A DNA stretch of 64,000 nt from Loripinus fragilis (taxonomy: Eukaryota; Mollusca; Bivalvia; Lucinida; Lucinidae), in the NCBI GenBank assembly GCA_964019695.1, contig OZ026524.1, positions 23,891,656 to 23,955,655 of the forward strand. Direction: 5' to 3'. Each line of letters opens with the position of its first letter. Positions within the stretch are counted from its first letter, which is position 1. A program made the position numbers and the translations under genes. Positions 11,440 to 23,797 of this stretch are shown here, one piece after another. The notes under the pieces are model-generated. The model saw only the letters and a program-made list of their open reading frames with translations, was not told the origin of the DNA and made no database searches.

Positions 11440-11563
11440 TTCGTGCTCTTGTATTATTGAATTTATTAAAATCTTTGCAAAAAAGAGATAAAATACTCGG
11501 CAAGCCTCGCATTTTATCTCTTTTTTCCAACTCGTTTAATAAATTCAATAAAACATGAGCACT
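11440..11563. repeat. Long AT-rich hairpin with GC-rich tip
   Basis: The left arm runs from TGCTCTTGTATTATTGAATT to AGAGATAAAATA, and the right arm returns as ATTTTATCTCTTTTTT, AATAAATTCAATAAAAC and ATGAGCAC. The arms are about 55 bp with a small internal bulge around a CTCGGCAAGCCTCG tip. Its style resembles the hairpins at 32952-33053 and 33991-34132. Confidence 0.65.
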
Positions 11564-11746
11564 CATGTAAGACCCTCTATACAATGGATTAAATAAAATA
11601 TGACAGGCACTCAGAAAACAAAATCTTAGGACAAACTCCATAGAAGACGCCCCTGCAGACATGCAGGGTCAAAACATCGTTTGATCTACGATGATGCAAT
11701 GCTTGTGCTTGTATTTTGATGTTTAGTCATGGAACCCTAAAAAAAC

Positions 11747-12375
11747 CTGTAAGTTTCATTAATGTGACAGTTGTTAATAATATTTGTTGGCTTCTAAAAT
11801 CGAAAATGTATAATTATCTGCGTTTCCTATAAAACTTTGTCAAATTTAATCAGCCAACAATCAATTAAGACATAGTCTGTCCCCTTAAGGGTAAACTGAT
11901 TCGATTTTCACGTATTTGAATCATATGCTTTATATTTTGAAAAGCTTCTCAATGATCATTATCACCAGATGAGATTAATGTCAAGTTCAAGTCTCAAACT
12001 TTTAGCACTACAAATGTAGTCTGCAGACCATGGTTCCAGTTTGAGAGTTCGACTCATCGTAGTCGACCGATGGTTGCGTCATTATATGAAATAAAGTGGG
12101 GACTTTGTCTGGACTTTTGAGCTGAGGTGTGTTAGTCAACCGATATCGAGCTAGTGCTGTAAAGCTTTAGTCTAAATAGTAATATAAAACTCCCGCATAG
12201 TTTACGCATGTGCAGCTATCCAGTGAGTCTTAAGGTGTTAGTTATGTCTTAGCACTTACTAACTTAAGGACTTACTTTGCATTAGTTATCTGCAATAGTT
12301 CTAGTATGATTTTGCACATGTGCTTGCTTGTCTGAGCATTTACTAATCGCATATATGATTCAAATCATGCCTTCT
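11747..12375 (+). repeat. Unique flank forming the left arm of a large inverted repeat
   Basis: Starts CTGTAAGTTTCATTAATG and runs to the first 51-bp satellite unit. Its reverse complement is present at 28408-29037 with only scattered differences; for example CCCCTTAAGGG here is CCCCTCAAGGG in the other copy, and CGCATATATGATTC here is CCCATATCTGATTC there. I judge identity to be about 98 percent by eye. No gene was seen inside. Confidence 0.85.
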
Positions 12376-14147
12376 TTGCGCATTGGCTCAGTGATAGAGT
12401 GGTCAACTTAAGATTACGAGGTCCCTGTGCGTATTGACTTAGTGATAGAGTAATCAGCTAAAGATTGAGAGGTTTCTGTGTGCATTGGCTCACTGGTAGA
12501 GTGATCAGCTAAAACTTGAGAGGTCCCTGTGCCCATTGGCTCAGTAATAGAGTAATCAGCTTAAGATTGAGAGGTCCCGGTGCGCATTGGCTCAGTAATA
12601 GAGTGATCAGCTTAGGATTGAGAGGTTCCTGTGCGCATTGGCTCAGTAATAGAGTAATCAGCTAGAGATTGAGAGGTTTCTGTGTGCATTGGCTCAGTGA
12701 TAGAGTGATCAGCTAAAACTTGAGAGGTCCCTGTGTGCATTGGCTCAGTAATAGAGTAATCAGCTAGAGATTGAGAGGTTTCTGTGCGCATTGGCTCAGT
12801 GATAGAGTGATCAGCCTAGGATTGAGAGGTCCCTGTGCGCATTGGCTCAGTAATAGAGTAATCAGCTAGAGATTGAGAGGTTTCTGTGTGCATTGGCTCA
12901 GTGATAGAGTAATCAGCTTAAGATTGAGAGGTCCCGGTGCGCATTGGCTCAGTGATAGAGTAATCAGCTAGAGATTGAGAGGTTCCTGTGCGCATTGGCT
13001 CAGTGATAGAGTGATCAGCTAGAGATTGAGAGGTTTCTGTGTGCATTGGCTCAGTAATAGAGTAATCAGCTAGAGATTGAGAGGTTACTGTGCGCATTGG
13101 CTCAGTAATAGAGTAATCAGCTAGAGATTGAGAGGTTTCTGTGTGCATTGGCTCAGTAATAGAGTGATCAGCTAGAGATCGAGAGGTTTCTGTGCGCATT
13201 GGCTCAGTAATAGAGTAATCAGCTAGAGATTGAGAGGTTTCTGTGTGCATTGGCTCAGTAATAGAGTGATCAGCTAGAGATTGAGAGGTTTCTGTGCGCA
13301 TTGGCTCAGTAATAGAGTAATCAGCTAGAGATTGAGAGGTTTCTGTGTGCATTGGCTCAGTAATAGAGTAATCAGCTAGAGATTGAGAGGTTTCTGTGCG
13401 CATTGGCTCAGTAATAGAGTAATCAGCTAGAGATTGAGAGGTTTCTGTGTGCATTGGCTCAGTAATAGAGTGATCAGCTAGAGATTGAGAGGTTTCTGTG
13501 CGCATTGGCTCAGTGATAGAGTGATAATCTAGAGATTGAGAGGTTTCTGTGCGCATTGGCTCAGTGATAGAGTGATCAGCTAGAGATTAAGAGGTTTCTG
13601 TGCGCATTGGCTCAGTGATAGAGTAATCAGCTAGAGATTGAGAGGTTTCTGTGCGCATTGGCTCAGTGATAGAGTGATCAGCTAGAGATTGAGAGGTTTC
13701 TGTGCGCATTGGCTCAGTAATAGAGTGATCAGCTAGAGATTGAGAGGTTTCTGTGCGCATTGGCTCAGTGATAGAGTGATCAGCTAGAGATTGAGAGGTT
13801 TCTGTGCGCATTGGCTCAGTAATAGAGTAATCAGCTAGAGATTGAGAGGTTTCTGTGTGCATTGGCTCAGTAATAGAGTGATCAGTTTAGGATTGAGAGG
13901 TTCCTGTGCGCATTGGCTCAGTGATAGAGTAATCAGCTTAAGATTGAGAGGTTTCTGTGTGCATTGGCTCACTGGTAGAGTGATCAGCTAAAAATTGAGA
14001 GGTCCCTGTGCGCATTGGCTCAGCAATAGAGTAATCAGCTTAGGATTGAGGGGTTCCTGAGCGCATTGGCTCAGTAATAGAGTAATCAGCTTAGGATTAA
14101 GAGGTTCCTCAGAGCATTGGCTCAGTGATAGAGTGATCATCTTAAGA
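12376..14147 (+). repeat. 51-bp satellite, array A (plus orientation)
   Basis: About 34 tandem units of 51 bp with the core GCGCATTGGCTCAGTGATAG, AGTGATCAGCTAGAGATTGA and GAGGTTTCTGT. Units differ by a few recurring variants (GTAATAG/GTGATAG, TAATCAG/TGATCAG, TTTCTG/TCCCTG). The first unit reads GGTCAACTTAAGATTACGAG, closer to a tRNA-like ancestor. The unit matches a tRNA from acceptor strand through D arm, anticodon arm and variable loop, without a T arm. Long minus-strand frames (12918-13556, 13587-13862) reflect the multiple-of-three period and are interrupted by TAA-bearing variants, so they are not genes. Confidence 0.95.
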
Positions 14148-14881
14148 TTATAAGAGGGGGGTGTGTAGGCCTCTCGAAGAAGAGAGCTCATTTTGCCTAG
14201 GATTATCCACACGCCCAGTTAGTGAAATAGTCCCGGTTTGTCTAAACCCAAGGTTTTTAGTTCTCATTACTTTGTTGTGATGAGGTTTCTAGAGAAGTAG
14301 CTTTCGTTTTTAATAGCTTTAAGCATCGCTTATTTCGGTGGTAGAATACCTCTATTGTACATGTGTGTTAGCATGTCGTGTACAACACACATTTGTACTA
14401 AACAGCTCTTCACGAGCGTGTTTACTATGTTGTTTCTATAATAGAAACTTACTCGTGTATGTCTCTATCCCCAGCAGACAATAGCCAGGTCCGCAAGAAC
14501 GCGTTTTCGAGAAGAAAACTTCTCTTCTTCAGTTGCAAATAAAGACACACCGAATGAGTGCTCAAAAATAAGTGAATATGACCAGTAAATGTCACAATCA
14601 CGCACTCAATTTCGCTTTTGTTTTGCGCCGTTTATAGGTGTAAGTGTGTGTGTTATGGAGATAACACGTTTATTTCTTGTAGCAAAGATCAGTTGTGTTT
14701 CACCAATGAGCAGTCTGTTCAGAATTTGCCATACTATGAGTGATGAAAACCACTAGCGTATCTGATGGTAGACCCGTGTAAGGTATGGGTCCTGACTCTT
14801 GGTAAGCTACACATAGTTGTGTTTATTAACTGATTTTAGAAGCTGTCAGGTTGGTACTGACTGTAATTTGCTTCTACAATA

Positions 14882-14976
14882 CGCTGGGGTTGGTACCCAG
14901 TGCGTATGCTCAGTATATGCTGGGGTTGGTACCCAGTGAGCTATTCTCAGTATGTGCTGGGGTTGGTACCCAGAGA
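14882..14976. repeat. 36-37-bp triplet repeat inside the 2351-bp unit
   Basis: Three copies of GCTGGGGTTGGTACCCAG separated by variants of TGAGCTATGCTCAGTATGT. The GGGTTGGTACCC core is itself a short hairpin. It recurs in every 2351-bp unit that reaches this point (near 17685, 20036, 22387 and 23528). Confidence 0.85.
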
Positions 14977-15349
14977 GCTTTATTTCAAATAAGAACTTTC
15001 AAAAGAAAGTCTAAAAATCACAATATTCTTTCAGTAAGAATAAGCGTGTGATCAAGCCAAAGTCAAAACTCTAGCTGGCCACTAACGATCTTTGCCTCCT
15101 GTGTTATATTTATTAATTAACCGTGTTGGCGCCTTCTCTGATCTCTATTAATTACCCAGGTCTGGACAGACCAAACAACCACGTGGGGTACTCAGCAGTT
15201 AGTCACGCATCAAATGATTATACCGTACAACCCATAATTCTCCTAATAAGTTCGTCTTGTTTTCTTTAGATAAGTAGCATGTATTACATGCGATGTTTGA
15301 TCCTAATAAATAAGGGAATATGATCAGAAAACTCAATCACAATAACAGT

Positions 15350-16230
15350 TGTCTACCTATTTATTTACTGATGAATTCCAGAAGTTTCATGGTCAAATAG
15401 CGCAGACCCACATTAGATTGCTCCTGCATGTAGAGGACTATGCAGAGGAAACACAAAGCATGGCGACTTTTGTCAATTCTGTCGTCTGCTGATGTATTTT
15501 AGAACCTGCATGGTCAAGTAGTTTTGGTCCAAACTTGACTGCTTCTGTAAGTGAACGAATATGACCAGGAAACATCAGTATAATGGGTCAGCGACTCTGA
15601 CGTCCGCTGATGTATTTTATGAGTTTCAGGATCAAGTATTGCGTATCCAAAGTAGGTAGCTTTTGTCAATCAACAAGAATATGACAGAAAACGCACATTT
15701 TAACGAATGTTATCGACCATGTCGTCTGCTGACGTATTTTAGAAGCTGCGTGGTCAAAAGGTGTTGGTCGAGATTAGACTGCTTCTGTAAGTGAGTGAAT
15801 ATGACCAGGAAACGTCAGTATTAATAGGCAGTCGATCCTGACGTCCGCTGACGTATTTTAGGAGATTCGTGGTCGAAAATTGCGTATCTGAGTTAGGTTG
15901 ATTTTGTACACAAAAGACAATGTGACAGGAAACGCAAACTTTGACGAATTTAGACAACTTTGTCGTTTGCTGAAGTATTCTAGAAGCTAATGTGTGCTTA
16001 AATAGTGTGAATCCAGACTAGACTGCTTCTGAAATAAACGAATATGACCAGTCTACGTCAATCACAATGGGTTGTCGACCCTGACGCCTTCTGACGTGTT
16101 TAGGAGCGTCATGATCGAATAGTGCGTATCCAAGCTAAGTTGATTTGAAATCAAGATAAAGATATGACAGGAAACGCAAATTTTGACAAATGTCGTCGAC
16201 CCTGTAGTCCGCTGATGTATTTTAACATAA
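15350..16230. repeat. Degenerate ~120-bp tandem repeat inside the 2351-bp unit
   Basis: About seven diverged units, each with TCGTCTGCTGATGTATTTTA or a variant, a TGGTCAA block, a GACTGCTTCTGTAAGTGA block and GAATATGACCAGGAAAC. Odd and even units look more alike than neighbours (118 versus 121 bp, GACCAGGAAAC versus GACAGGAAACGC), so a ~240-bp dimer probably spread first. The GTGAATATGACCAGGAAA core matches the outer end of the retroelement tail repeats at 5796 and 31554. Confidence 0.75.
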
Positions 16231-16498
16231 GTTTCTTGGTCAACAAGTTATTGGGCTAAATAGACCCGTTATTTTGTCATAGTGCTCAATATGTACTAAA
16301 TATGTCACGTTTGATGCTGAGTTCTTTGTGGAGATTCATGGCTCTCCTTTTTAACTTTACAATCTCTTTCAATGTGTAATCCAACATGATTGTTTTGGTC
16401 AGCAAAATGAGTACTCCCAACTCTTGGCCACACCGTTTCCGGGGCCACTGTTAACGAGTTCCTACTATGGGCATAATCTGGGTGCCTAAAACATATAG

Positions 16499-16948
16499 TT
16501 ATAAGAGGGGGGTGTGTAGGCCTCTCGAAGAAGAGAGCTCATTTTGCCTAGGATTATCCACACGCCCAGTTAGTGAAATAGTCCCGGTTTGTCTAAACCC
16601 AAGGTTTTTAGTTCTCATTACTTTGTTGTGATGAGGTTTCTAGAGAAGTAGCTTTCGTTTTTAATAGCTTTAAGCATCGCTTATTTCGGTGGTAGAATAC
16701 CTCTATTGTACATGTGTGTTAGCATGTCGTGTACAACACACATTTGTACTAAACAGCTCTTCACGAGCGTGTTTACTATGTTGTTTCTATAATAGAAACT
16801 TACTCGTGTATGTCTCTATCCCCAGCAGACAATAGCCAGGTCCGCAAGAACGCGTTTTCGAGAAGAAAACTTCTCTTCTTCAGTTGCAAATAAAGACACA
16901 CCGAATGAGTGCTCAAAAATAAGTGAATATGACCAGTAAATGTCACAA
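16499..16948. repeat. 2351-bp repeat, copy 2 (450 bp only)
   Basis: Identical by eye to the first 450 bp of copy 1, then breaks off after ATGTCACAA, where a new unit begins with TTATAAG. The start of the unit is intact and its other end is missing. Confidence 0.9.
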
Positions 16949-19299
16949 TTATAAGAGGGGGGTGTGTAGGCCTCTCGAAGAAGAGAGCTCATTTTGCCTA
17001 GGATTATCCACACGCCCAGTTAGTGAAATAGTCCCGGTTTGTCTAAACCCAAGGTTTTTAGTTCTCATTACTTTGTTGTGATGAGGTTTCTAGAGAAGTA
17101 GCTTTCGTTTTTAATAGCTTTAAGCATCGCTTATTTCGGTGGTAGAATACCTCTATTGTACATGTGTGTTAGCATGTCGTGTACAACACACATTTGTACT
17201 AAACAGCTCTTCACGAGCGTGTTTACTATGTTGTTTCTATAATAGAAACTTACTCGTGTATGTCTCTATCCCCAGCAGACAATAGCCAGGTCCGCAAGAA
17301 CGCGTTTTCGAGAAGAAAACTTCTCTTCTTCAGTTGCAAATAAAGACACACCGAATGAGTGCTCAAAAATAAGTGAATATGACCAGTAAATGTCACAATC
17401 ACGCACTCAATTTCGCTTTTGTTTTGCGCCGTTTATAGGTGTAAGTGTGTGTGTTATGGAGATAACACGTTTATTTCTTGTAGCAAAGATCAGTTGTGTT
17501 TCACCAATGAGCAGTCTGTTCAGAATTTGCCATACTATGAGTGATGAAAACCACTAGCGTATCTGATGGTAGACCCGTGTAAGGTATGGGTCCTGACTCT
17601 TGGTAAGCTACACATAGTTGTGTTTATTAACTGATTTTAGAAGCTGTCAGGTTGGTACTGACTGTAATTTGCTTCTACAATACGCTGGGGTTGGTACCCA
17701 GTGCGTATGCTCAGTATATGCTGGGGTTGGTACCCAGTGAGCTATGCTCAGTATGTGCTGGGGTTGGTACCCAGAGAGCTTTATTTCAAATAAGAACTTT
17801 CAAAAGAAAGTCTAAAAATCACAATATTCTTTCAGTAAGAATAAGCGTGTGATCAAGCCAAAGTCAAAACTCTAGCTGGCCACTAACGATCTTTGCCTCC
17901 TGTGTTATATTTATTAATTAACCGTGTTGGCGCCTTCTCTGATCTCTATTAATTACCCAGGTCTGGACAGACCAAACAACCACGTGGGGTACTCAGCAGT
18001 TAGTCACGCATCAAATGATTATACCGTACAACCCATAATTCTCCTAATAAGTTCGTCTTGTTTTCTTTAGATAAGTAGCATGTATTACATGCGATGTTTG
18101 ATCCTAATAAATAAGGGAATATGATCAGAAAACTCAATCACAATAACAGTTGTCTACCTATTTATTTACTGATGAATTCCAGAAGTTTCATGGTCAAATA
18201 GCGCAGACCCACATTAGATTGCTCCTGCATGTAGAGGACTATGCAGAGGAAACACAAAGCATGGCGACTTTTGTCAATTCTGTCGTCTGCTGATGTATTT
18301 TAGAACCTGCATGGTCAAGTAGTTTTGGTCCAAACTTGACTGCTTCTGTAAGTGAACGAATATGACCAGGAAACATCAGTATAATGGGTCAGCGACTCTG
18401 ACGTCCGCTGATGTATTTTATGAGTTTCAGGATCAAGTATTGCGTATCCAAAGTAGGTAGCTTTTGTCAATCAACAAGAATATGACAGAAAACGCACATT
18501 TTAACGAATGTTATCGACCATGTCGTCTGCTGACGTATTTTAGAAGCTGCGTGGTCAAAAGGTGTTGGTCGAGATTAGACTGCTTCTGTAAGTGAGTGAA
18601 TATGACCAGGAAACGTCAGTATTAATAGGCAGTCGATCCTGACGTCCGCTGACGTATTTTAGGAGATTCGTGGTCGAAAATTGCGTATCTGAGTTAGGTT
18701 GATTTTGTACACAAAAGACAATATGACAGGAAACGCAAACTTTGACGAATTTAGACAACTTTGTCGTTTGCTGAAGTATTCTAGAAGCTAATGTGTGCTT
18801 AAATAGTGTGAATCCAGACTAGACTGCTTCTGAAATAAACGAATATGACCAGTCTACGTCAATCACAATGGGTTGTCGACCCTGACGCCTTCTGACGTGT
18901 TTAGGAGCGTCATGATCGAATAGTGCGTATCCAAGCTAAGTTGATTTGAAATCAAGATAAAGATATGACAGGAAACGCAAATTTTGACAAATGTCGTCGA
19001 CCCTGTAGTCCGCTGATGTATTTTAACATAAGTTTCTTGGTCAACAAGTTATTGGGCTAAATAGACCCGTTATTTTGTCATAGTGCTCAATATGTACTAA
19101 ATATGTCACGTTTGATGCTGAGTTCTTTGTGGAGATTCATGGCTCTCCTTTTTAACTTTACAATCTCTTTCAATGTGTAATCCAACATGATTGTTTTGGT
19201 CAGCAAAATGAGTACTCCCAACTCTTGGCCACACCGTTTCCGGGGCCACTGTTAACGAGTTCCTACTATGGGCATAATCTGGGTGCCTAAAACATATAG
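16949..19299. repeat. 2351-bp repeat, copy 3 (full length)
   Basis: Exactly 2351 bp and almost identical to copies 1 and 4. Differences seen include GCTATGCTCAG in place of GCTATTCTCAG and CAATATGACAGG in place of CAATGTGACAGG. So few changes indicate recent duplication or homogenisation. Confidence 0.95.
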
Positions 19300-21650
19300 T
19301 TATAAGAGGGGGGTGTGTAGGCCTCTCGAAGAAGAGAGCTCATTTTGCCTAGGATTATCCACACGCCCAGTTAGTGAAATAGTCCCGGTTTGTCTAAACC
19401 CAAGGTTTTTAGTTCTCATTACTTTGTTGTGATGAGGTTTCTAGAGAAGTAGCTTTCGTTTTTAATAGCTTTAAGCATCGCTTATTTCGGTGGTAGAATA
19501 CCTCTATTGTACATGTGTGTTAGCATGTCGTGTACAACACACATTTGTACTAAACAGCTCTTCACGAGCGTGTTTACTATGTTGTTTCTATAATAGAAAC
19601 TTACTCGTGTATGTCTCTATCCCCAGCAGACAATAGCCAGGTCCGCAAGAACGCGTTTTCGAGAAGAAAACTTCTCTTCTTCAGTTGCAAATAAAGACAC
19701 ACCGAATGAGTGCTCAAAAATAAGTGAATATGACCAGTAAATGTCACAATCACGCACTCAATTTCGCTTTTGTTTTGCGCCGTTTATAGGTGTAAGTGTG
19801 TGTGTTATGGAGATAACACGTTTATTTCTTGTAGCAAAGATCAGTTGTGTTTCACCAATGAGCAGTCTGTTCAGAATTTGCCATACTATGAGTGATGAAA
19901 ACCACTAGCGTATCTGATGGTAGACCCGTGTAAGGTATGGGTCCTGACTCTTGGTAAGCTACACATAGTTGTGTTTATTAACTGATTTTAGAAGCTGTCA
20001 GGTTGGTACTGACTGTAATTTGCTTCTACAATACGCTGGGGTTGGTACCCAGTGCGTATGCTCAGTATATGCTGGGGTTGGTACCCAGTGAGCTATGCTC
20101 AGTATGTGCTGGGGTTGGTACCCAGAGAGCTTTATTTCAAATAAGAACTTTCAAAAGAAAGTCTAAAAATCACAATATTCTTTCAGTAAGAATAAGCGTG
20201 TGATCAAGCCAAAGTCAAAACTCTAGCTGGCCACTAACGATCTTTGCCTCCTGTGTTATATTTATTAATTAACCGTGTTGGCGCCTTCTCTGATCTCTAT
20301 TAATTACCCAGGTCTGGACAGACCAAACAACCACGTGGGGTACTCAGCAGTTAGTCACGCATCAAATGATTATACCGTACAACCCATAATTCTCCTAATA
20401 AGTTCGTCTTGTTTTCTTTAGATAAGTAGCATGTATTACATGCGATGTTTGATCCTAATAAATAAGGGAATATGATCAGAAAACTCAATCACAATAACAG
20501 TTGTCTACCTATTTATTTACTGATGAATTCCAGAAGTTTCATGGTCAAATAGCGCAGACCCACATTAGATTGCTCCTGCATGTAGAGGACTATGCAGAGG
20601 AAACACAAAGCATGGCGACTTTTGTCAATTCTGTCGTCTGCTGATGTATTTTAGAACCTGCATGGTCAAGTAGTTTTGGTCCAAACTTGACTGCTTCTGT
20701 AAGTGAACGAATATGACCAGGAAACATCAGTATAATGGGTCAGCGACTCTGACGTCCGCTGATGTATTTTATGAGTTTCAGGATCAAGTATTGCGTATCC
20801 AAAGTAGGTAGCTTTTGTCAATCAACAAGAATATGACAGAAAACGCACATTTTAACGAATGTTATCGACCATGTCGTCTGCTGACGTATTTTAGAAGCTG
20901 CGTGGTCAAAAGGTGTTGGTCGAGATTAGACTGCTTCTGTAAGTGAGTGAATATGACCAGGAAACGTCAGTATTAATAGGCAGTCGATCCTGACGTCCGC
21001 TGACGTATTTTAGGAGATTCGTGGTCGAAAATTGCGTATCTGAGTTAGGTTGATTTTGTACACAAAAGACAATGTGACAGGAAACGCAAACTTTGACGAA
21101 TTTAGACAACTTTGTCGTTTGCTGAAGTATTCTAGAAGCTAATGTGTGCTTAAATAGTGTGAATCCAGACTAGACTGCTTCTGAAATAAACGAATATGAC
21201 CAGTCTACGTCAATCACAATGGGTTGTCGACCCTGACGCCTTCTGACGTGTTTAGGAGCGTCATGATCGAATAGTGCGTATCCAAGCTAAGTTGATTTGA
21301 AATCAAGATAAAGATATGACAGGAAACGCAAATTTTGACAAATGTCGTCGACCCTGTAGTCCGCTGATGTATTTTAACATAAGTTTCTTGGTCAACAAGT
21401 TATTGGGCTAAATAGACCCGTTATTTTGTCATAGTGCTCAATATGTACTAAATATGTCACGTTTGATGCTGAGTTCTTTGTGGAGATTCATGGCTCTCCT
21501 TTTTAACTTTACAATCTCTTTCAATGTGTAATCCAACATGATTGTTTTGGTCAGCAAAATGAGTACTCCCAACTCTTGGCCACACCGTTTCCGGGGCCAC
21601 TGTTAACGAGTTCCTACTATGGGCATAATCTGGGTGCCTAAAACATATAG
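19300..21650. repeat. 2351-bp repeat, copy 4 (full length)
   Basis: Exactly 2351 bp, same start and end sequence as copies 1 and 3, and near-identical throughout. Confidence 0.95.
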
Positions 21651-22790
21651 TTATAAGAGGGGGGTGTGTAGGCCTCTCGAAGAAGAGAGCTCATTTTGCC
21701 TAGGATTATCCACACGCCCAGTTAGTGAAATAGTCCCGGTTTGTCTAAACCCAAGGTTTTTAGTTCTCATTACTTTGTTGTGATGAGGTTTCTAGAGAAG
21801 TAGCTTTCGTTTTTAATAGCTTTAAGCATCGCTTATTTCGGTGGTAGAATACCTCTATTGTACATGTGTGTTAGCATGTCGTGTACAACACACATTTGTA
21901 CTAAACAGCTCTTCACGAGCGTGTTTACTATGTTGTTTCTATAATAGAAACTTACTCGTGTATGTCTCTATCCCCAGCAGACAATAGCCAGGTCCGCAAG
22001 AACGCGTTTTCGAGAAGAAAACTTCTCTTCTTCAGTTGCAAATAAAGACACACCGAATGAGTGCTCAAAAATAAGTGAATATGACCAGTAAATGTCACAA
22101 TCACGCACTCAATTTCGCTTTTGTTTTGCGCCGTTTATAGGTGTAAGTGTGTGTGTTATGGAGATAACACGTTTATTTCTTGTAGCAAAGATCAGTTGTG
22201 TTTCACCAATGAGCAGTCTGTTCAGAATTTGCCATACTATGAGTGATGAAAACCACTAGCGTATCTGATGGTAGACCCGTGTAAGGTATGGGTCCTGACT
22301 CTTGGTAAGCTACACATAGTTGTGTTTATTAACTGATTTTAGAAGCTGTCAGGTTGGTACTGACTGTAATTTGCTTCTACAATACGCTGGGGTTGGTACC
22401 CAGTGCGTATGCTCAGTATATGCTGGGGTTGGTACCCAGTGAGCTATGCTCAGTATGTGCTGGGGTTGGTACCCAGAGAGCTTTATTTCAAATAAGAACT
22501 TTCAAAAGAAAGTCTAAAAATCACAATATTCTTTCAGTAAGAATAAGCGTGTGATCAAGCCAAAGTCAAAACTCTAGCTGGCCACTAACGATCTTTGCCT
22601 CCTGTGTTATATTTATTAATTAACCGTGTTGGCGCCTTCTCTGATCTCTATTAATTACCCAGGTCTGGACAGACCAAACAACCACGTGGGGTACTCAGCA
22701 GTTAGTCACGCATCAAATGATTATACCGTACAACCCATAATTCTCCTAATAAGTTCGTCTTGTTTTCTTTAGATAAGTAGCATGTATTAC
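21651..22790. repeat. 2351-bp repeat, copy 5 (1140 bp only)
   Basis: Matches the unit from its TTATAAG start to AGTAGCATGTATTAC, then the next unit begins. The ~120-bp repeat portion is absent. Confidence 0.9.
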
Positions 22791-23797
22791 TTATAAGAGG
22801 GGGGTGTGTAGGCCTCTCGAAGAAGAGAGCTCATTTTGCCTAGGATTATCCACACGCCCAGTTAGTGAAATAGTCCCGGTTTGTCTAAACCCAAGGTTTT
22901 TTAGTTCTCATTACTTTGTTGTGATGAGGTTTCTAGAGAAGTAGCTTTCATTTTTAATAGCTTTAAGCATTGCTTATTTCGGTGGTAGAATACCTCTATT
23001 GTACATGTGTATTAGCATGTTGTGTACGACACACATTTGTACTAAACAGCTCTTCACGAGCGTGTTTACTATGTTGTTTCTATAATAGAAACTTACTCGT
23101 GTATGTCTCTATCCCCAGCAGACAATAGCCAGGTCCGCAAGAACGCGTTTTCGAGAAGAAAACTTCTCTTCTTCAGTTGCAAATAAAGACACACCGAATG
23201 AGTGCTCAAAAATAAGTAAATATGACCAGTAATTGTCACAATCACGCACTCAATTTCGCTTTTGTTTTGCGCCGTTTATAGGTGTAAGTATGTGTGTTAT
23301 GGAAATAACATCATTTATTTCTTGTAGCAAAGATCAGTTGTGTTTCACCAATGAGCAGTCTGATCAGAGTTTGCCATACTATGAGTGATGAAAACCACTA
23401 GCGTATCTGATGGTAGACCCGTGTAAGGTATGGGTTCTGACTGTTGGTAAACTACACAAAGTTGTGTTTATTAACTGATTTTAGAAGCTGTCAGGTTGGT
23501 ACTGACTGTAATTTGCTTCTGCAATACGCTGGGGTTGGTACCCAGTGCGTATGCTCAGTATATGCTGGGGTTGGTACCCAGTGAGCTATGCTCAGTATAT
23601 GCTGGGGTTGGTACCCAGAGAGCTTTATATAAGTGCTCTTTTTCAAATAAGAACTTTCAAAAGAAAGTCTAAAACATCGCAATATTCTTTCAGTAAGAAT
23701 AAGCGTGTGATCAAGCCAAAGTCAAAACTCTAGCTGGCCACTACCGATCTTTGCCTCCTGTGTTATATTTGTTAATTAACCATGTTGGCGCCTTCTC
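22791..23797. repeat. 2351-bp repeat, copy 6 (about 1.0 kb, diverged)
   Basis: Starts TTATAAG like the others and stops at TTGGCGCCTTCTCT, where the minus-orientation 51-bp array begins. It is clearly older than copies 1-5: an extra T in a homopolymer, many substitutions (GCATTGC for GCATCGC, TTGTGTACGAC for TCGTGTACAAC) and an insertion TATAAGTGCTCTT after GAGCTTTA. Confidence 0.9.

Larger units (their letters stand above)
14148..16498. repeat. 2351-bp tandem repeat, copy 1 (full length)
   Basis: Begins TTATAAGAGGGGGGTGTGTA and ends GGTGCCTAAAACATATAG. The same unit recurs with its start at 16499, 16949, 19300, 21651 and 22791. Inside are a 36-37-bp triplet repeat (14882-14976), a degenerate ~120-bp repeat (about 15350-16230) and a GAATATGACCAGTAAATG module near 14573 that resembles the retroelement tail. 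No transposase or reverse transcriptase was recognised. Left neighbour: 51-bp array A. Confidence 0.95.

Noticed and set aside
15350..16230. Hammerhead ribozymes in the ~120-bp repeats (expected in Penelope-like elements and bivalve retrozymes)
   Set aside because: CTGATGT/CTGATGA segments occur, but the paired GAAA and cleavage-site context with closing stems could not be found.
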